Assembly: GCF_010500835.1 (NCBI RefSeq)
Contig: NZ_JAAAMJ010000025.1
Span: 1 to 41,635 of the forward strand
DNA: 41,635 bases
Origin: Aurantimonas aggregata
GTDB taxonomy: Bacteria; Pseudomonadota; Alphaproteobacteria; Rhizobiales; Rhizobiaceae
Direction: 5' to 3'
The notes beneath the pieces are model-generated. The model did no database searches. It was not told where the DNA came from and saw nothing but the letters and a program-made list of their open reading frames with translations. Both the position numbers and the translations under genes were made by a program. The first letter of the stretch is position 1; each line of letters starts with the position of its first letter. Below, piece after piece: positions 1 to 7,877 of the stretch.

Positions 1-77
1 TCCTCCCTGTGATCCAAAACCATCCGAACCGCGCGGGCGCGCACCTCGGGACTAAACGGCGGAGTTCTCTTCGTCAT
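1..77 (-). CDS. IS3-type transposase OrfA, N-terminal fragment (runs off window)
   Basis: The ATG is at 77-75 on the minus strand and the frame is open to base 1. The 25 visible residues begin MTKRTPPFSPEVRARAVRMV. That is the typical start of the small helix-turn-helix OrfA of IS3-type elements, which binds the terminal repeats and joins OrfB by frameshifting. The 50-base leader back to the element end at 127 is a normal length. Only the first few percent of the element is present, so intactness cannot be judged. The gene points away from the interrupted kinase. Confidence 0.65.
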   Translation of the reverse strand, partial: MTKRTPPFSPEVRARAVRMVLDHRE

Positions 78-127
78 GGCTCCAGTCTCTCAAGAGTTGG
101 AGCCTCCGACAAACTCGGGGCGGTTCA
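1..127 (-). mobile_element. Left end of an IS3-family-like insertion sequence (partial)
   Basis: Read on the minus strand, the element begins at 127 with TGAACCGCCCCGAG, a start that resembles terminal repeats I associate with IS3-family elements and has the usual 5'-TG end. About 50 bases further in lies an ATG that opens a transposase OrfA-like frame running off the window. The junction at 127/128 falls inside the reading frame of a sensor histidine kinase, which has coding character from 128 onwards. The other end and any target duplication lie outside the window. Assignment to IS3 is from memory of the terminal repeat and OrfA start, not from a search. Confidence 0.7.
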
Positions 128-1357
128 GAATGGGCGGAATTGCTGCGGTACGGCCCTGGCGGCACGGTCGAATTCGACCGTCCGGCCGAGCCATCCTTAG
201 CGATCGACCCACCTTATACCGGACTCCTGTCGGGCACGCGGCCAGTCTATGGCTACACCGTCACGGATGCGACAGGGACGGTGCTGGATCGCTCCGACGC
301 CAACGCTCCCGCCGGACGACCTGGACCAGCAGACCCGGAACCCGTTCTTTCAATAGGACCGACGCTCGACGGCACCGGACCCGTCATGATCGCCGAACTC
401 TTTGTGCCGGAGTTTGAGGTATGGCTCCGGCTGGCGCGGTCGCGGTCGGATGTCACCGCTTTGACCAACACGTTCTTTGCCCAATCTCTCGAAGAGCTGG
501 GGTGGGCGGCGCTGGCAATGCTCGTCGTCATGGTGCTCACTGCCGTGGGCATTGTTCGCTTCAGTCTGCTCGGACTCCGGCGAGTGGCGGCGCAGGCCGA
601 ACGGATCACCTTTGACAATCTGGGGCATCAGCGGCTTTCGGGCTCATCGGCACCTGCGGAGGTTCAGCCGTTGATTGCCGCCGTCAACCATGCCTTGGAC
701 AGCATAAGGACCGGTGCCGTTGCTCAACGCGATTTCTCCATCCATGCCGCCCATGAACTGAGGACGCCGCTTGCCGACCTCAAGCTACGGCTGGAAAGCC
801 TTGCATCTGCTCCCGACCGGGACGCGGCAATGCAGGACATCGATGCAATGGCCCGTCTCATCGAGCAGTTGCTGCACATTGCCAGGTTGGATGGCAGTAC
901 GGTCTTCTCCCTACAATCGCTCCACCTCGGCGAGACAGTTGCCCAAGTCCTGCAGGAGGCGGCCCCGCGGCTGGTGTCCGCCGGATGGTTGATTGAGGCG
1001 GACGGCCTGAACTTACCCGTCCAAGTAATCGGCGACCCGACGCTGATCGCCATAATCATGCGAAATCTCGTGGATAATGTCCGTAAACATATACCGACTG
1101 GCAGCAGTATAAAGGTCTCCATTTCCGACGATGGCACGCTTCTGTTTGCCGATACGGGTCCGGGATTGCCACGAGGGTTTCCCTGTTCAAACTTTGCACG
1201 GTTTGTCCGGGGTAATGACGATGCTCGTTCCGGAAGCGGACTGGGACTTTCGATTTGTGAAACCGCCATGCGGCGCATGAGTGGAACCTTCAGCCGAGAA
1301 CCCACGGTGAGCGGCGCAGCATTTCGAATGACCTTCAAGTTGGACCGACCGTCCTGA
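128..1357 (+). pseudogene. Sensor histidine kinase, 5' end lost to IS insertion
   Basis: The frame is coding from the IS junction to the stop at 1357; the first usable start inside it is TTG 140. Numbering from that codon, part of a periplasmic sensor region is followed by a membrane segment at about 121-141 and a HAMP-like linker. Then come the H box (AAHELRTPL, phospho-acceptor His205), the N box (NLVDN, about 309-313), DTGPGL (338-343) and GSGLGLSIC (365-373). The HisKA and HATPase_c domains are therefore complete. What is missing is the first membrane helix and the start of the periplasmic domain, which would normally anchor and orient the sensor. No response regulator gene is visible; it probably lies beyond the IS. 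The gene is likely inactive, or makes a mis-localised kinase from a cryptic start. Confidence 0.8.
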
Positions 1358-1495
1358 AATCGGACGAACATATTGAACCCATAGGCCAGACAGCCACCCA
1401 CCCGATGGCGACGACGACTTCGTCGAGGGCTCGGGAAGGAACTGCCAAGCCACGCAGTTCACGTCAGGCAACCGAGTGAGAATGAACGCTCAAAA
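1358..1495. other. Convergent intergenic gap
   Basis: This is the 138-base space between the kinase remnant (plus) and the methyltransferase (minus), where both reading directions end. A CGACGA/TCGTCG inverted repeat is visible near 1415, but its loop is only two bases and no T tract follows on either strand. I see no gene and no convincing terminator. Confidence 0.4.
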
Positions 1496-2269
1496 CTATG
1501 GATCGGGCGACGACACGGCAGCGATGCGCGGCGGTGCATCGGCCATGACCGGGCGGTGGCCTCGACAGCACAGATAAACTTCGTCCTCGGTGGCGGCCTC
1601 GATCCGAAAGCCGGCACTGCGGAGCATCGCTTCCATGCCGGCCCGGTTGGGCACCCACCAATTGGTCGGATCAGCCGCGTAATTGTGCTCGATGAACGTC
1701 ATCCGCGGGAACCCATCGTCCTCGAACGGCGCCGTGTCCTCGAATTCGTAATTCGCCTGGACGGGGCTGACCTGCCGCTTGCCGCGCAGCATCGATTGGA
1801 AGAGGAGGTCGCTCTCCGCCACGTGCTCGTAGATGAGGTCCAGCGCCAGCAGCGGATGTCGCAGGTGATAGAGGACACCCATGAAGATGACGAAATCGAA
1901 CTTCTGGCCGAGTTGACCGACGTCGTAGACCGACAATTGCTCGAACTCGATAGTCAGACCGGCAATGTCCGCTGCCAGCCGCGCCTGCGCCAGATACCGG
2001 GGATCGGAGTCGATGCCGACGACGAGGTCGGCGCCGCGACGTTTCATTTCGAGTGAATAGAAACCGGCATTGCAGCCGATATCGAGGACCCTGCGTCCGC
2101 GCATGTCCAACGGAACGAGATGGCGAAAACCATTCCACTTGAAGGTCGGATAGTCTCCCAGGAAATGCTCGGGAGCCGTCTTGATGCCATCCAGTTCCAT
2201 GTTGTGGAACCACGGCGCCAGCGCCTGGATCCGGCTTTCGACGTTGTCTTGCACCATGTCTCTGCTCAT
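1496..2269 (-). CDS. SAM-dependent methyltransferase (TIGR04290-like)
   Basis: A 257-residue class I methyltransferase. Motif I is VLDIGCNAGF at 61-70, followed by an acidic residue ending the second strand (VVGIDSD) and a motif around FDFVIFMGVLYHLRHP. The architecture resembles the tRNA-cmo5U-methyltransferase/TIGR04290 type seen next to sugar genes. It probably methylates a glycan or glycolipid made by the upstream genes; the substrate cannot be read from the sequence. The frame is open further upstream to 2545, but that part is arginine-rich and overlaps the decarboxylase gene out of frame, so I choose ATG 2269. It is the last gene of the minus-strand set, 52 bases after the decarboxylase stop, and lacks a strong ribosome-binding site. 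Confidence 0.8.
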   Translation of the reverse strand: MSRDMVQDNVESRIQALAPWFHNMELDGIKTAPEHFLGDYPTFKWNGFRHLVPLDMRGRRVLDIGCNAGFYSLEMKRRGADLVVGIDSDPRYLAQARLAADIAGLTIEFEQLSVYDVGQLGQKFDFVIFMGVLYHLRHPLLALDLIYEHVAESDLLFQSMLRGKRQVSPVQANYEFEDTAPFEDDGFPRMTFIEHNYAADPTNWWVPNRAGMEAMLRSAGFRIEAATEDEVYLCCRGHRPVMADAPPRIAAVSSPDP

Positions 2270-2321
2270 GCCGATAGCTTTTTGAAGCCGCTTTGGCGCG
2301 GGCCGTCGCCGCTTCGGTAAC

Positions 2322-3437
2322 TCAAGTGAGGTTCGTCTCTGCGAAGGAGTAGGCGGTCCTGCTGCTCGGACGAGTCCCGCTCCGTTCGTGGTTGTCGTTG
2401 CGCTGCGCGTTGGCGAACCACGCGATCGTCGGCTCCAGTCCCTCGACGAGGGTGACGTTCGGTTCCCAGCCCAGCAGCGACCGCGCCAGCGAAATGTCCG
2501 GCCGGCGACGCTGGGGATCGTCCTGCGGCAGAGGGAGATGGACAATCGGCGATCGGGAACCGGTCAGCCTGACGACCACGTCCGCCAGTTCCCTGATGGT
2601 GAACTCGCCCGGATTGCCGAGATTGACCGGCTGCGCCGGATTGGGCGCCACTTCCATCAGCGCGACGATGCCGGCGATGAGGTCCGACACATAGCAGAAG
2701 GAGCGCGTCTGTTCGCCCGTTCCGTAGAGCGTCAGCGCCTCGCCTGCCAAGGCCTGGCAGATGAGATTGGAGACGATGCGCCCGTCGTCCGGCTGCATGC
2801 GCGGGCCATAGGTGTTGAAGATCCGGACCACGCGGGCGTCCACCCGCCCGGCACGGAGGTAGTCGAAGGTCAGCGTCTCGGCGGCGCGCTTGCCCTCGTC
2901 GTAGCAGGCACGCGGGCCGGTCGGGTTGACGTTGCCCCAATAGGCCTCGGTCTGCGGGTGCTGCAGCGGATCCCCATAGACCTCACTGGTGGATGCTTGG
3001 ACAAGCCGTGCGCCGCAGCGCTCGGCGATTTCCAGGATATTGTTCGTGCCGACCACGCAGGTCATCATCGTATGAACGGGATCGGCCTGATATCGCGGCG
3101 GCGATGCCGCGCATGCCAGGTTGTAGATCTCGTCCACCTCCAGCGACGCCGGCAGCGCTTCGCATATGTCCCGTTCGATGAAGGTGAAACGGTTGCTGGC
3201 GCCGAAGCGCGAAAGATTGGCCGTCGATCCCGTCTGCAAGTTGTCCACACAGGTGACGCGGTGCCCGCGGCCGAGCAACAGTTCACACAGATGCGAACCG
3301 AGGAACCCGGCACCCCCGGTGACTAGAACGCGCTTCAGGTCGCTGCGCGGCGAGCCCGGAAACTGCTTTCCACCCCGGGGTTCGCTTTCCGCCTGCCGTG
3401 CCTGGATGCTGGTGCTATCCAATTCCACCTCCGTCAT
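2322..3437 (-). CDS. UDP-glucuronate decarboxylase (UDP-xylose synthase) type SDR
   Basis: A 371-residue extended SDR enzyme expected to convert UDP-glucuronate to UDP-xylose with tightly bound NAD. After a 33-residue polar extension come the Rossmann glycine motif GGAGFLGSH (41-49), the STSEVYGDP segment with catalytic-region Ser/Thr/Glu (149-157), and Tyr179/Lys183 in CYDEGKR. The stretch [13 protein letters not shown] before the tyrosine is characteristic of UXS proteins and separates them from 4-epimerases and 4,6-dehydratases. Its substrate can be supplied by the UDP-glucose dehydrogenase at the head of this gene set. ATG 3437 overlaps the preceding stop by four bases, so translation is probably coupled. 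The C-terminal 25 residues are polar and of unknown use. Confidence 0.88.
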   Translation of the reverse strand: MTEVELDSTSIQARQAESEPRGGKQFPGSPRSDLKRVLVTGGAGFLGSHLCELLLGRGHRVTCVDNLQTGSTANLSRFGASNRFTFIERDICEALPASLEVDEIYNLACAASPPRYQADPVHTMMTCVVGTNNILEIAERCGARLVQASTSEVYGDPLQHPQTEAYWGNVNPTGPRACYDEGKRAAETLTFDYLRAGRVDARVVRIFNTYGPRMQPDDGRIVSNLICQALAGEALTLYGTGEQTRSFCYVSDLIAGIVALMEVAPNPAQPVNLGNPGEFTIRELADVVVRLTGSRSPIVHLPLPQDDPQRRRPDISLARSLLGWEPNVTLVEGLEPTIAWFANAQRNDNHERSGTRPSSRTAYSFAETNLT

Positions 3438-4540
3438 GCCGCGCCCGCTCGGGCCGTGGATCGTGAGGGGGCCGCCAGTCCATCGAGGGCGGCGAGCAGT
3501 TCCGCCGCTCGTGCCGTCCCCGTATGCTTCTCCAGAACGATCTTCCGCGCCGCCTGTGCCATTTCGCCGGCGCGCTTCTCGTCCGCGTCGGCCAGAAGCG
3601 CGACCACGTCCTCTGGACTGCGGGCGATCACGATCGCCTTGCCGTTCGGAAGAAGCTCGGTGAGGCCCTGCCAGTCATCACTGACGATCGGCGTTCCGAC
3701 AGCCGCCGCCTCGAACAGGCGCACGCTCGGCGACCAGCCCGCGGCGATCATGTCGGCCCGCGTGACGTTCAGCGTGAATCGCTGCCGGGAATAGAAATCC
3801 GCATGGTCCGCAGGGGGCAGATGGTCGATCCGCTCGACATTGCCGGGCCACACGATGGCGGACGGATACTGCGGGCCCGCGACGACGAAACGCTTGTGCG
3901 GAAGACGGCGCGCCGGCTCGATCAGCAGCCGCTCGAGGGTCGGCTGGCGGTCGGGGCTGTAAGTGCCGAGATAGCCAAGGTCCCAGCTCGTCGCCGCACC
4001 CGTGTTGCGGTAGCGCTCCGGCTCCACCGAGCAGTACAGCGCGAGCGCACGGGCGGCGCCGAACTGGTTTTCCAGCCGCGACAGGGTCGGTCCGCCGGTG
4101 AAGGAGAAATAGGTATGGAAGCCGGGTATCTGCGCGGCGGCGAGATATTCCTCGTCTCCCTGTTCCAGCCTGGCGAGCGTCACGGGGGTGTCGATGTCGT
4201 AGAAGCTGACGCGGCCGGGCGCGATCTGGAACAGCGTGTCTATGACTGCCACGCCGTCCGGGACATAGGAGCCGACCAGCACCGCGCCGGCGCGGGCGAG
4301 GTCGTCGCCGTAACGGGCGGCGAGTTCCTCGACCTCGTCGTAGAATTCCAGCGTGCAGAAATCCGGGTCCGGCAGATCGCGGTGAGACGCGTACCAGGGT
4401 TTTTCCCGCTCCAGAAAGAGGACGCGGCTCCCGAGCGCGTCGAGACCCTTCAGGAGAGAGCGAAAGGTTGTGGCATGGCCGTTGCCCCAGGAAGAGGAGA
4501 GGGTGAGGCCCACCACGACGATGTCGAAGGGCGGCCTCAC
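3434..4540 (-). CDS. CgeB-like glycosyltransferase
   Basis: A 368-residue protein of the CgeB/GT-B kind. The N-terminal half starts with a strand and a [16 protein letters not shown] helix typical of this group. The C-terminal half carries a nucleotide-sugar-binding Rossmann region ([15 protein letters not shown]) and a retaining-transferase-like [17 protein letters not shown] segment with an acidic residue that would contact the donor sugar. No signal peptide or membrane segment is present, so it acts in the cytoplasm. It starts at GTG 4540 inside the stop of the gene before it (GTGA) and ends in a four-base overlap with the decarboxylase gene. It resembles the next two glycosyltransferases and probably arose with them by duplication. 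Donor and acceptor are unknown; UDP-xylose is a reasonable guess from context only. Confidence 0.8.
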   Translation of the reverse strand: MRPPFDIVVVGLTLSSSWGNGHATTFRSLLKGLDALGSRVLFLEREKPWYASHRDLPDPDFCTLEFYDEVEELAARYGDDLARAGAVLVGSYVPDGVAVIDTLFQIAPGRVSFYDIDTPVTLARLEQGDEEYLAAAQIPGFHTYFSFTGGPTLSRLENQFGAARALALYCSVEPERYRNTGAATSWDLGYLGTYSPDRQPTLERLLIEPARRLPHKRFVVAGPQYPSAIVWPGNVERIDHLPPADHADFYSRQRFTLNVTRADMIAAGWSPSVRLFEAAAVGTPIVSDDWQGLTELLPNGKAIVIARSPEDVVALLADADEKRAGEMAQAARKIVLEKHTGTARAAELLAALDGLAAPSRSTARAGAA

Positions 4541-5631
4541 GCGCTTGCCCTTTCGCGTTTGGCCCCCGCATGACGATGCAGCAGCGCGTCCACGAGGACG
4601 GCGCGCTGCTCGTAGGTGTGGTCTTTCAGGACGTGGGCGAGCGCGGCCCGGCCGATGCGTGCCGCCCGCTCATCGTCGAGCCCGGCCATCAGGTCGACCA
4701 CATCGCGGCCGTCCCGCGCGACCAGCACTTCTTCGCCCGGCTTCAGGAAAAGGTCGATGCCCGGCCATTCGTCGGTGATCAGGCAGGCTCCTGCACCGGC
4801 CGCCTCGAAGACGCGTGTCGGCGGCGAAAAGCCGGTCTCCGCCATGGAGGCGCGGTTGATGTTGAGGACCGCCTTCGGCGTGACGTTGAAGGCATTGTGG
4901 TCGCGCGTTCCGACGTGGCCGATATGGCGGACGTTTTCCGGCAGGGGCCGGTCGCCCCAGCCCGAACCGCCCAGAAGGAACGTGGCGTCAGGCAGGCGCG
5001 CCGCCGGCTCGAGGAAGAACTGCTCGACGCGGGCCTCCCGGTCAGGCAGGCGATTGCCGAGGAAGCCGAGCGCCGCCGCGAAGCGCTGGTCGGCCGCGAC
5101 GGGATGGTGGGTGGACGGATCGAGCGCGTTGTAGATCGGGACACATTCGGCCGCACCGAGACGGCGGTAGGCTTCCGCCACCGGGTCGCCGCCGCCATAG
5201 GTCAGCACCGCGTCCAGCCGAAGCAGCGCCGCGTGGCCGGGATGGCCGGGATCGGCGTGCAACTCGGCCAGCGTCGCGGGCGCGTCGACGTCCCAGAAGA
5301 TCTTCACCGCCTGCGGTTGCGCCGCGTCGAGGACAGCGCCGAGCAGCCAGTCATCGGCGTAGCCGACGCCGCTCGCCTTCACCACCACGTCCGCGTCGGC
5401 GGCTTCGGCGACCGCAGCGCCTGCGGCTTGCGGCGTCGCCGCGTAGACGACGACCCTGCACCAGTCCGGCGGATCGATATCGCGGTTCTCTTGCCGGCCA
5501 TAGGCGTCAGGCTCGTAGAAGGTGATGTCGTGGCCATGCGCCGCCAGAGCCCGCAGCAGCCCGCGGTAGTAGGTGGCGGCGCCGTTCCAGTAGGATGACA
5601 GAATGCTGGAACCGTAAAACGCGATCTTCAC
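4537..5631 (-). CDS. CgeB-like glycosyltransferase
   Basis: A 364-residue paralogue of the neighbouring transferases. It starts KIAFYGSSILSSYWNGAATY after a GTG codon, has an internal KIFWDVDAPATL segment matching YDIDTPVTL of the next gene, and has the C-terminal donor-site segment RVFEAAGAGACLITDEW. The reading frame stays open far upstream to 6462, but that extension is antisense-like and arginine-rich. GTG 5631, which overlaps the previous stop as GTGA, is the natural start. It is cytoplasmic by sequence. It likely adds one sugar of the glycan built by this operon; the linkage cannot be told. Confidence 0.8.
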   Translation of the reverse strand: MKIAFYGSSILSSYWNGAATYYRGLLRALAAHGHDITFYEPDAYGRQENRDIDPPDWCRVVVYAATPQAAGAAVAEAADADVVVKASGVGYADDWLLGAVLDAAQPQAVKIFWDVDAPATLAELHADPGHPGHAALLRLDAVLTYGGGDPVAEAYRRLGAAECVPIYNALDPSTHHPVAADQRFAAALGFLGNRLPDREARVEQFFLEPAARLPDATFLLGGSGWGDRPLPENVRHIGHVGTRDHNAFNVTPKAVLNINRASMAETGFSPPTRVFEAAGAGACLITDEWPGIDLFLKPGEEVLVARDGRDVVDLMAGLDDERAARIGRAALAHVLKDHTYEQRAVLVDALLHRHAGAKRERASA

Positions 5632-7877
5632 TGCGCGGCCTCCCTTGCGATGTCCTGCGTCCCGTCGAGGCTGGAGAGGATTGCGAAAAATTCGTCCACC
5701 CGGTGCCGGCAGGTATGCCGCGCGCGGATGGTCTCGAGGCCGGAAGCGACAAGCGAGGCGGCCAAATCGGGATCGTTCAGCACGTCGCGGATTCGCGACT
5801 TCATCTCGGCGCCGTCGGCTGCCACGAGATAGTCGCTGCCGGTGCGGAAGAGATCCTCCTCGTCGCGCCACGGCGCCGAGATCAGCGGGATGCCGCAGGC
5901 CAGCGCCTCGAAGACGCGGATCGTCGGGATGCCCGGCAGCGCCTCGACATAGGGCCGGCGCGGAATGTGCATGGTGAAGCGATGGCTGGCGAAGGCCGCC
6001 GGAACGTCGGCGTTGGCGATCCAGCCGCGATAGTCGAGCCCGGCTTCCCTCAGCGCCTCGATGCCCTCGGCGGGATACCGAACCCCATGGACGACGCCGG
6101 AAAGGCCGAGCGTGCGCGCCGGCTCGATCAGGAACTCGCCGATCTCCTTCGTCCGCTCGCCGTCGCCCCAGTTGCCGATCCAGACCAGGTCGCCGGTCGG
6201 CTCGGCCGGCAGCGGCCGGAACAGGCGATCGTCTGCCGCCTCGTGCCAGGTGAAGACGCGGCGGCCCCAGCCGTCGGCTTGATAGCGCCGTCGCAGCGTC
6301 TCGCCGAAGGCCAGGACGGCGTCGTAGTCCTCCAGCGCCATCCCCGCGATGGCTTGGTGGTCCGAAACCGCCCGGTGATGGGTGTCGTGGAAGAGCAGCG
6401 CGAAGCGGCCGCCATCGCGGCGCAGGCGCCCGATCTCGGCGACGAGCGCCGGGTCGGTCCATTCGTGCACCACCACGACATCGGCTTCGGCAAGCGCGGT
6501 CGCATGATCGAAGCCGGGCCCGTAGGTCCGACTGGTGAGCTCGGGAAAGTCGCGCCCGAAGCGTTCGACATTGGCCTCGCCCTGCTGCTCGGCGAGATTG
6601 GTGCGGCTCCAGCTGTCCTCCGGCTCGAGCGCCTCGGCGTCGTGCCCCCGCGCCACCAGTTCACGCATGATGCCCCGCAGGAAATGGGCGTTCCCATGGT
6701 TCCAGTCGGAGACGAGAGAGTGGGTGTAGAAAACGAAACGCATCGGTTCAGCTCGCATGCAACGGTTCGGCGGCGGCGTACGCCGGGCGAGGGGGCGATA
6801 GGCCGCCTGCAGCGCACGCATCTGCTGCTTCGGGGTGAACTGCGCCGCCCGGCCGCGCCCCGCCGTGGCGAGTGCGGTACGGCGCTCCTGGTCGGCGATC
6901 AGCGCTTCCACCGCGTCGGCGAATGCGGAGGGATCGCGGGGATCGGCAAAAAGCGCCGCGTCCCGCCAGAGTTCGCGATAGGTCGGAATATCGGCCATCA
7001 CCAAAGCCGCCCCGGCCTCGGCGGCTTCCAGCGCGGCAAGCCCGAACGGTTCGTAGAGCGATGGCGAGACGAAGATGGCGGCGCGCGCCATCAGCCGCCG
7101 CACCTCGTCGCCGGGCAAGGGGCCTAGTTCCTCGGCGCGGGAAAAGCGGAAGCTCTGGCCGTTGCCGCCATGGCAGGCGCCGGCGGCGCGGACGGGCCAT
7201 GAGACGCGCTCGGCGAACTGGTCGAGCACGACGGCATTCTTGCCCTCGTCCCACCAGCGCGCTGCCGCGAGCACGAAGGGCTCCCGCATTGCCTGCGGCT
7301 GCCCGCACAGGCCCTCGACGGCGTTGGGCACGATCGCCAGATTTCCGGCCGTGCCGTAGACGCGGGTCAACGCCTCGGCATGCGCCTGTGTCGGTGCGAG
7401 GACGCGGTCGGCCCGTCGTAGGCCCTCGCGATTCATGTCGAACAGCCAACGCCATTCGTCTGGTAACGCCTCGCGCCGCAGCGCGTCCCACCAGGTGGGG
7501 ACACAGGAGTGCGACACGACCACGATCGGCAGATCGGTTCGTATCCCGCAGGCCTGGCTGGGCAGGTTCAGGTGGAGAAGATCCACCGCTTCCGCTTCGG
7601 CCAGCCGGCTCAGGCGGCGGGGGATGGCGGCGAGTTCGTCCCGCCGTTCCGCCATCCAGTCCAGCTTCTCGTCGAGGACGGTGAGCCGGGTCTGCTGAAG
7701 CGTAGCGACTTCGCGTCGTTGGGCATCGGAGGGTTCGGGGCCGACGTTCACGAGAAGCACACGGGTCCCGGCAGCGTTCAGCGCCCTCGCCAGATCCACC
7801 GAGTAGCGCCAGACTCCGCCGACGGAGTCTGTCGTCATCAGCACATGGCGCGGCTGACCCGCTCCGGCACCGCTCAC
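5628..7877 (-). CDS. Two glycosyltransferases fused in one frame (GT4-like + CgeB-like)
   Basis: One open frame of 749 residues from GTG 7877. Residues 1-378 are a GT4-type transferase: a TTDSVGGVWRYSVDLARAL acceptor-domain start, then SPSLYEPFGLAALEAAEAG with the conserved Glu-x7-Glu donor site. Residues 379-749 are a complete CgeB-like transferase beginning MRFVFYTHSLVSDWNHGNAH, with ENP-free donor segment RVFEALACGIPLISAPW. An ATG stands at 6743, exactly where the second protein would start if separate. In the +1 frame of the first protein a TGA lies at 6748-6750, four bases before that ATG, and a run of five C on the coding strand (6791-6795) precedes the join. The sequence thus shows a fusion, but one extra base in the C run would restore two ordinary adjacent genes. 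Both ends overlap neighbours as GTGA. Confidence 0.75.
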   Translation of the reverse strand: MSGAGAGQPRHVLMTTDSVGGVWRYSVDLARALNAAGTRVLLVNVGPEPSDAQRREVATLQQTRLTVLDEKLDWMAERRDELAAIPRRLSRLAEAEAVDLLHLNLPSQACGIRTDLPIVVVSHSCVPTWWDALRREALPDEWRWLFDMNREGLRRADRVLAPTQAHAEALTRVYGTAGNLAIVPNAVEGLCGQPQAMREPFVLAAARWWDEGKNAVVLDQFAERVSWPVRAAGACHGGNGQSFRFSRAEELGPLPGDEVRRLMARAAIFVSPSLYEPFGLAALEAAEAGAALVMADIPTYRELWRDAALFADPRDPSAFADAVEALIADQERRTALATAGRGRAAQFTPKQQMRALQAAYRPLARRTPPPNRCMRAEPMRFVFYTHSLVSDWNHGNAHFLRGIMRELVARGHDAEALEPEDSWSRTNLAEQQGEANVERFGRDFPELTSRTYGPGFDHATALAEADVVVVHEWTDPALVAEIGRLRRDGGRFALLFHDTHHRAVSDHQAIAGMALEDYDAVLAFGETLRRRYQADGWGRRVFTWHEAADDRLFRPLPAEPTGDLVWIGNWGDGERTKEIGEFLIEPARTLGLSGVVHGVRYPAEGIEALREAGLDYRGWIANADVPAAFASHRFTMHIPRRPYVEALPGIPTIRVFEALACGIPLISAPWRDEEDLFRTGSDYLVAADGAEMKSRIRDVLNDPDLAASLVASGLETIRARHTCRHRVDEFFAILSSLDGTQDIAREAAQ

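Noticed and set aside
2388-4573. Two long plus-strand frames (2388-3326 and 3524-4573) opposite the decarboxylase and a glycosyltransferase
   Set aside because: Both are shadows of well-supported minus-strand genes and have low-complexity, arginine-rich products.
5595-7127. 510-codon open frame on the plus strand opposite the glycosyltransferases
   Set aside because: It is antisense to two clearly conserved transferases; its product is arginine- and glycine-rich with no motif. Long antisense frames are common in G+C-rich DNA.
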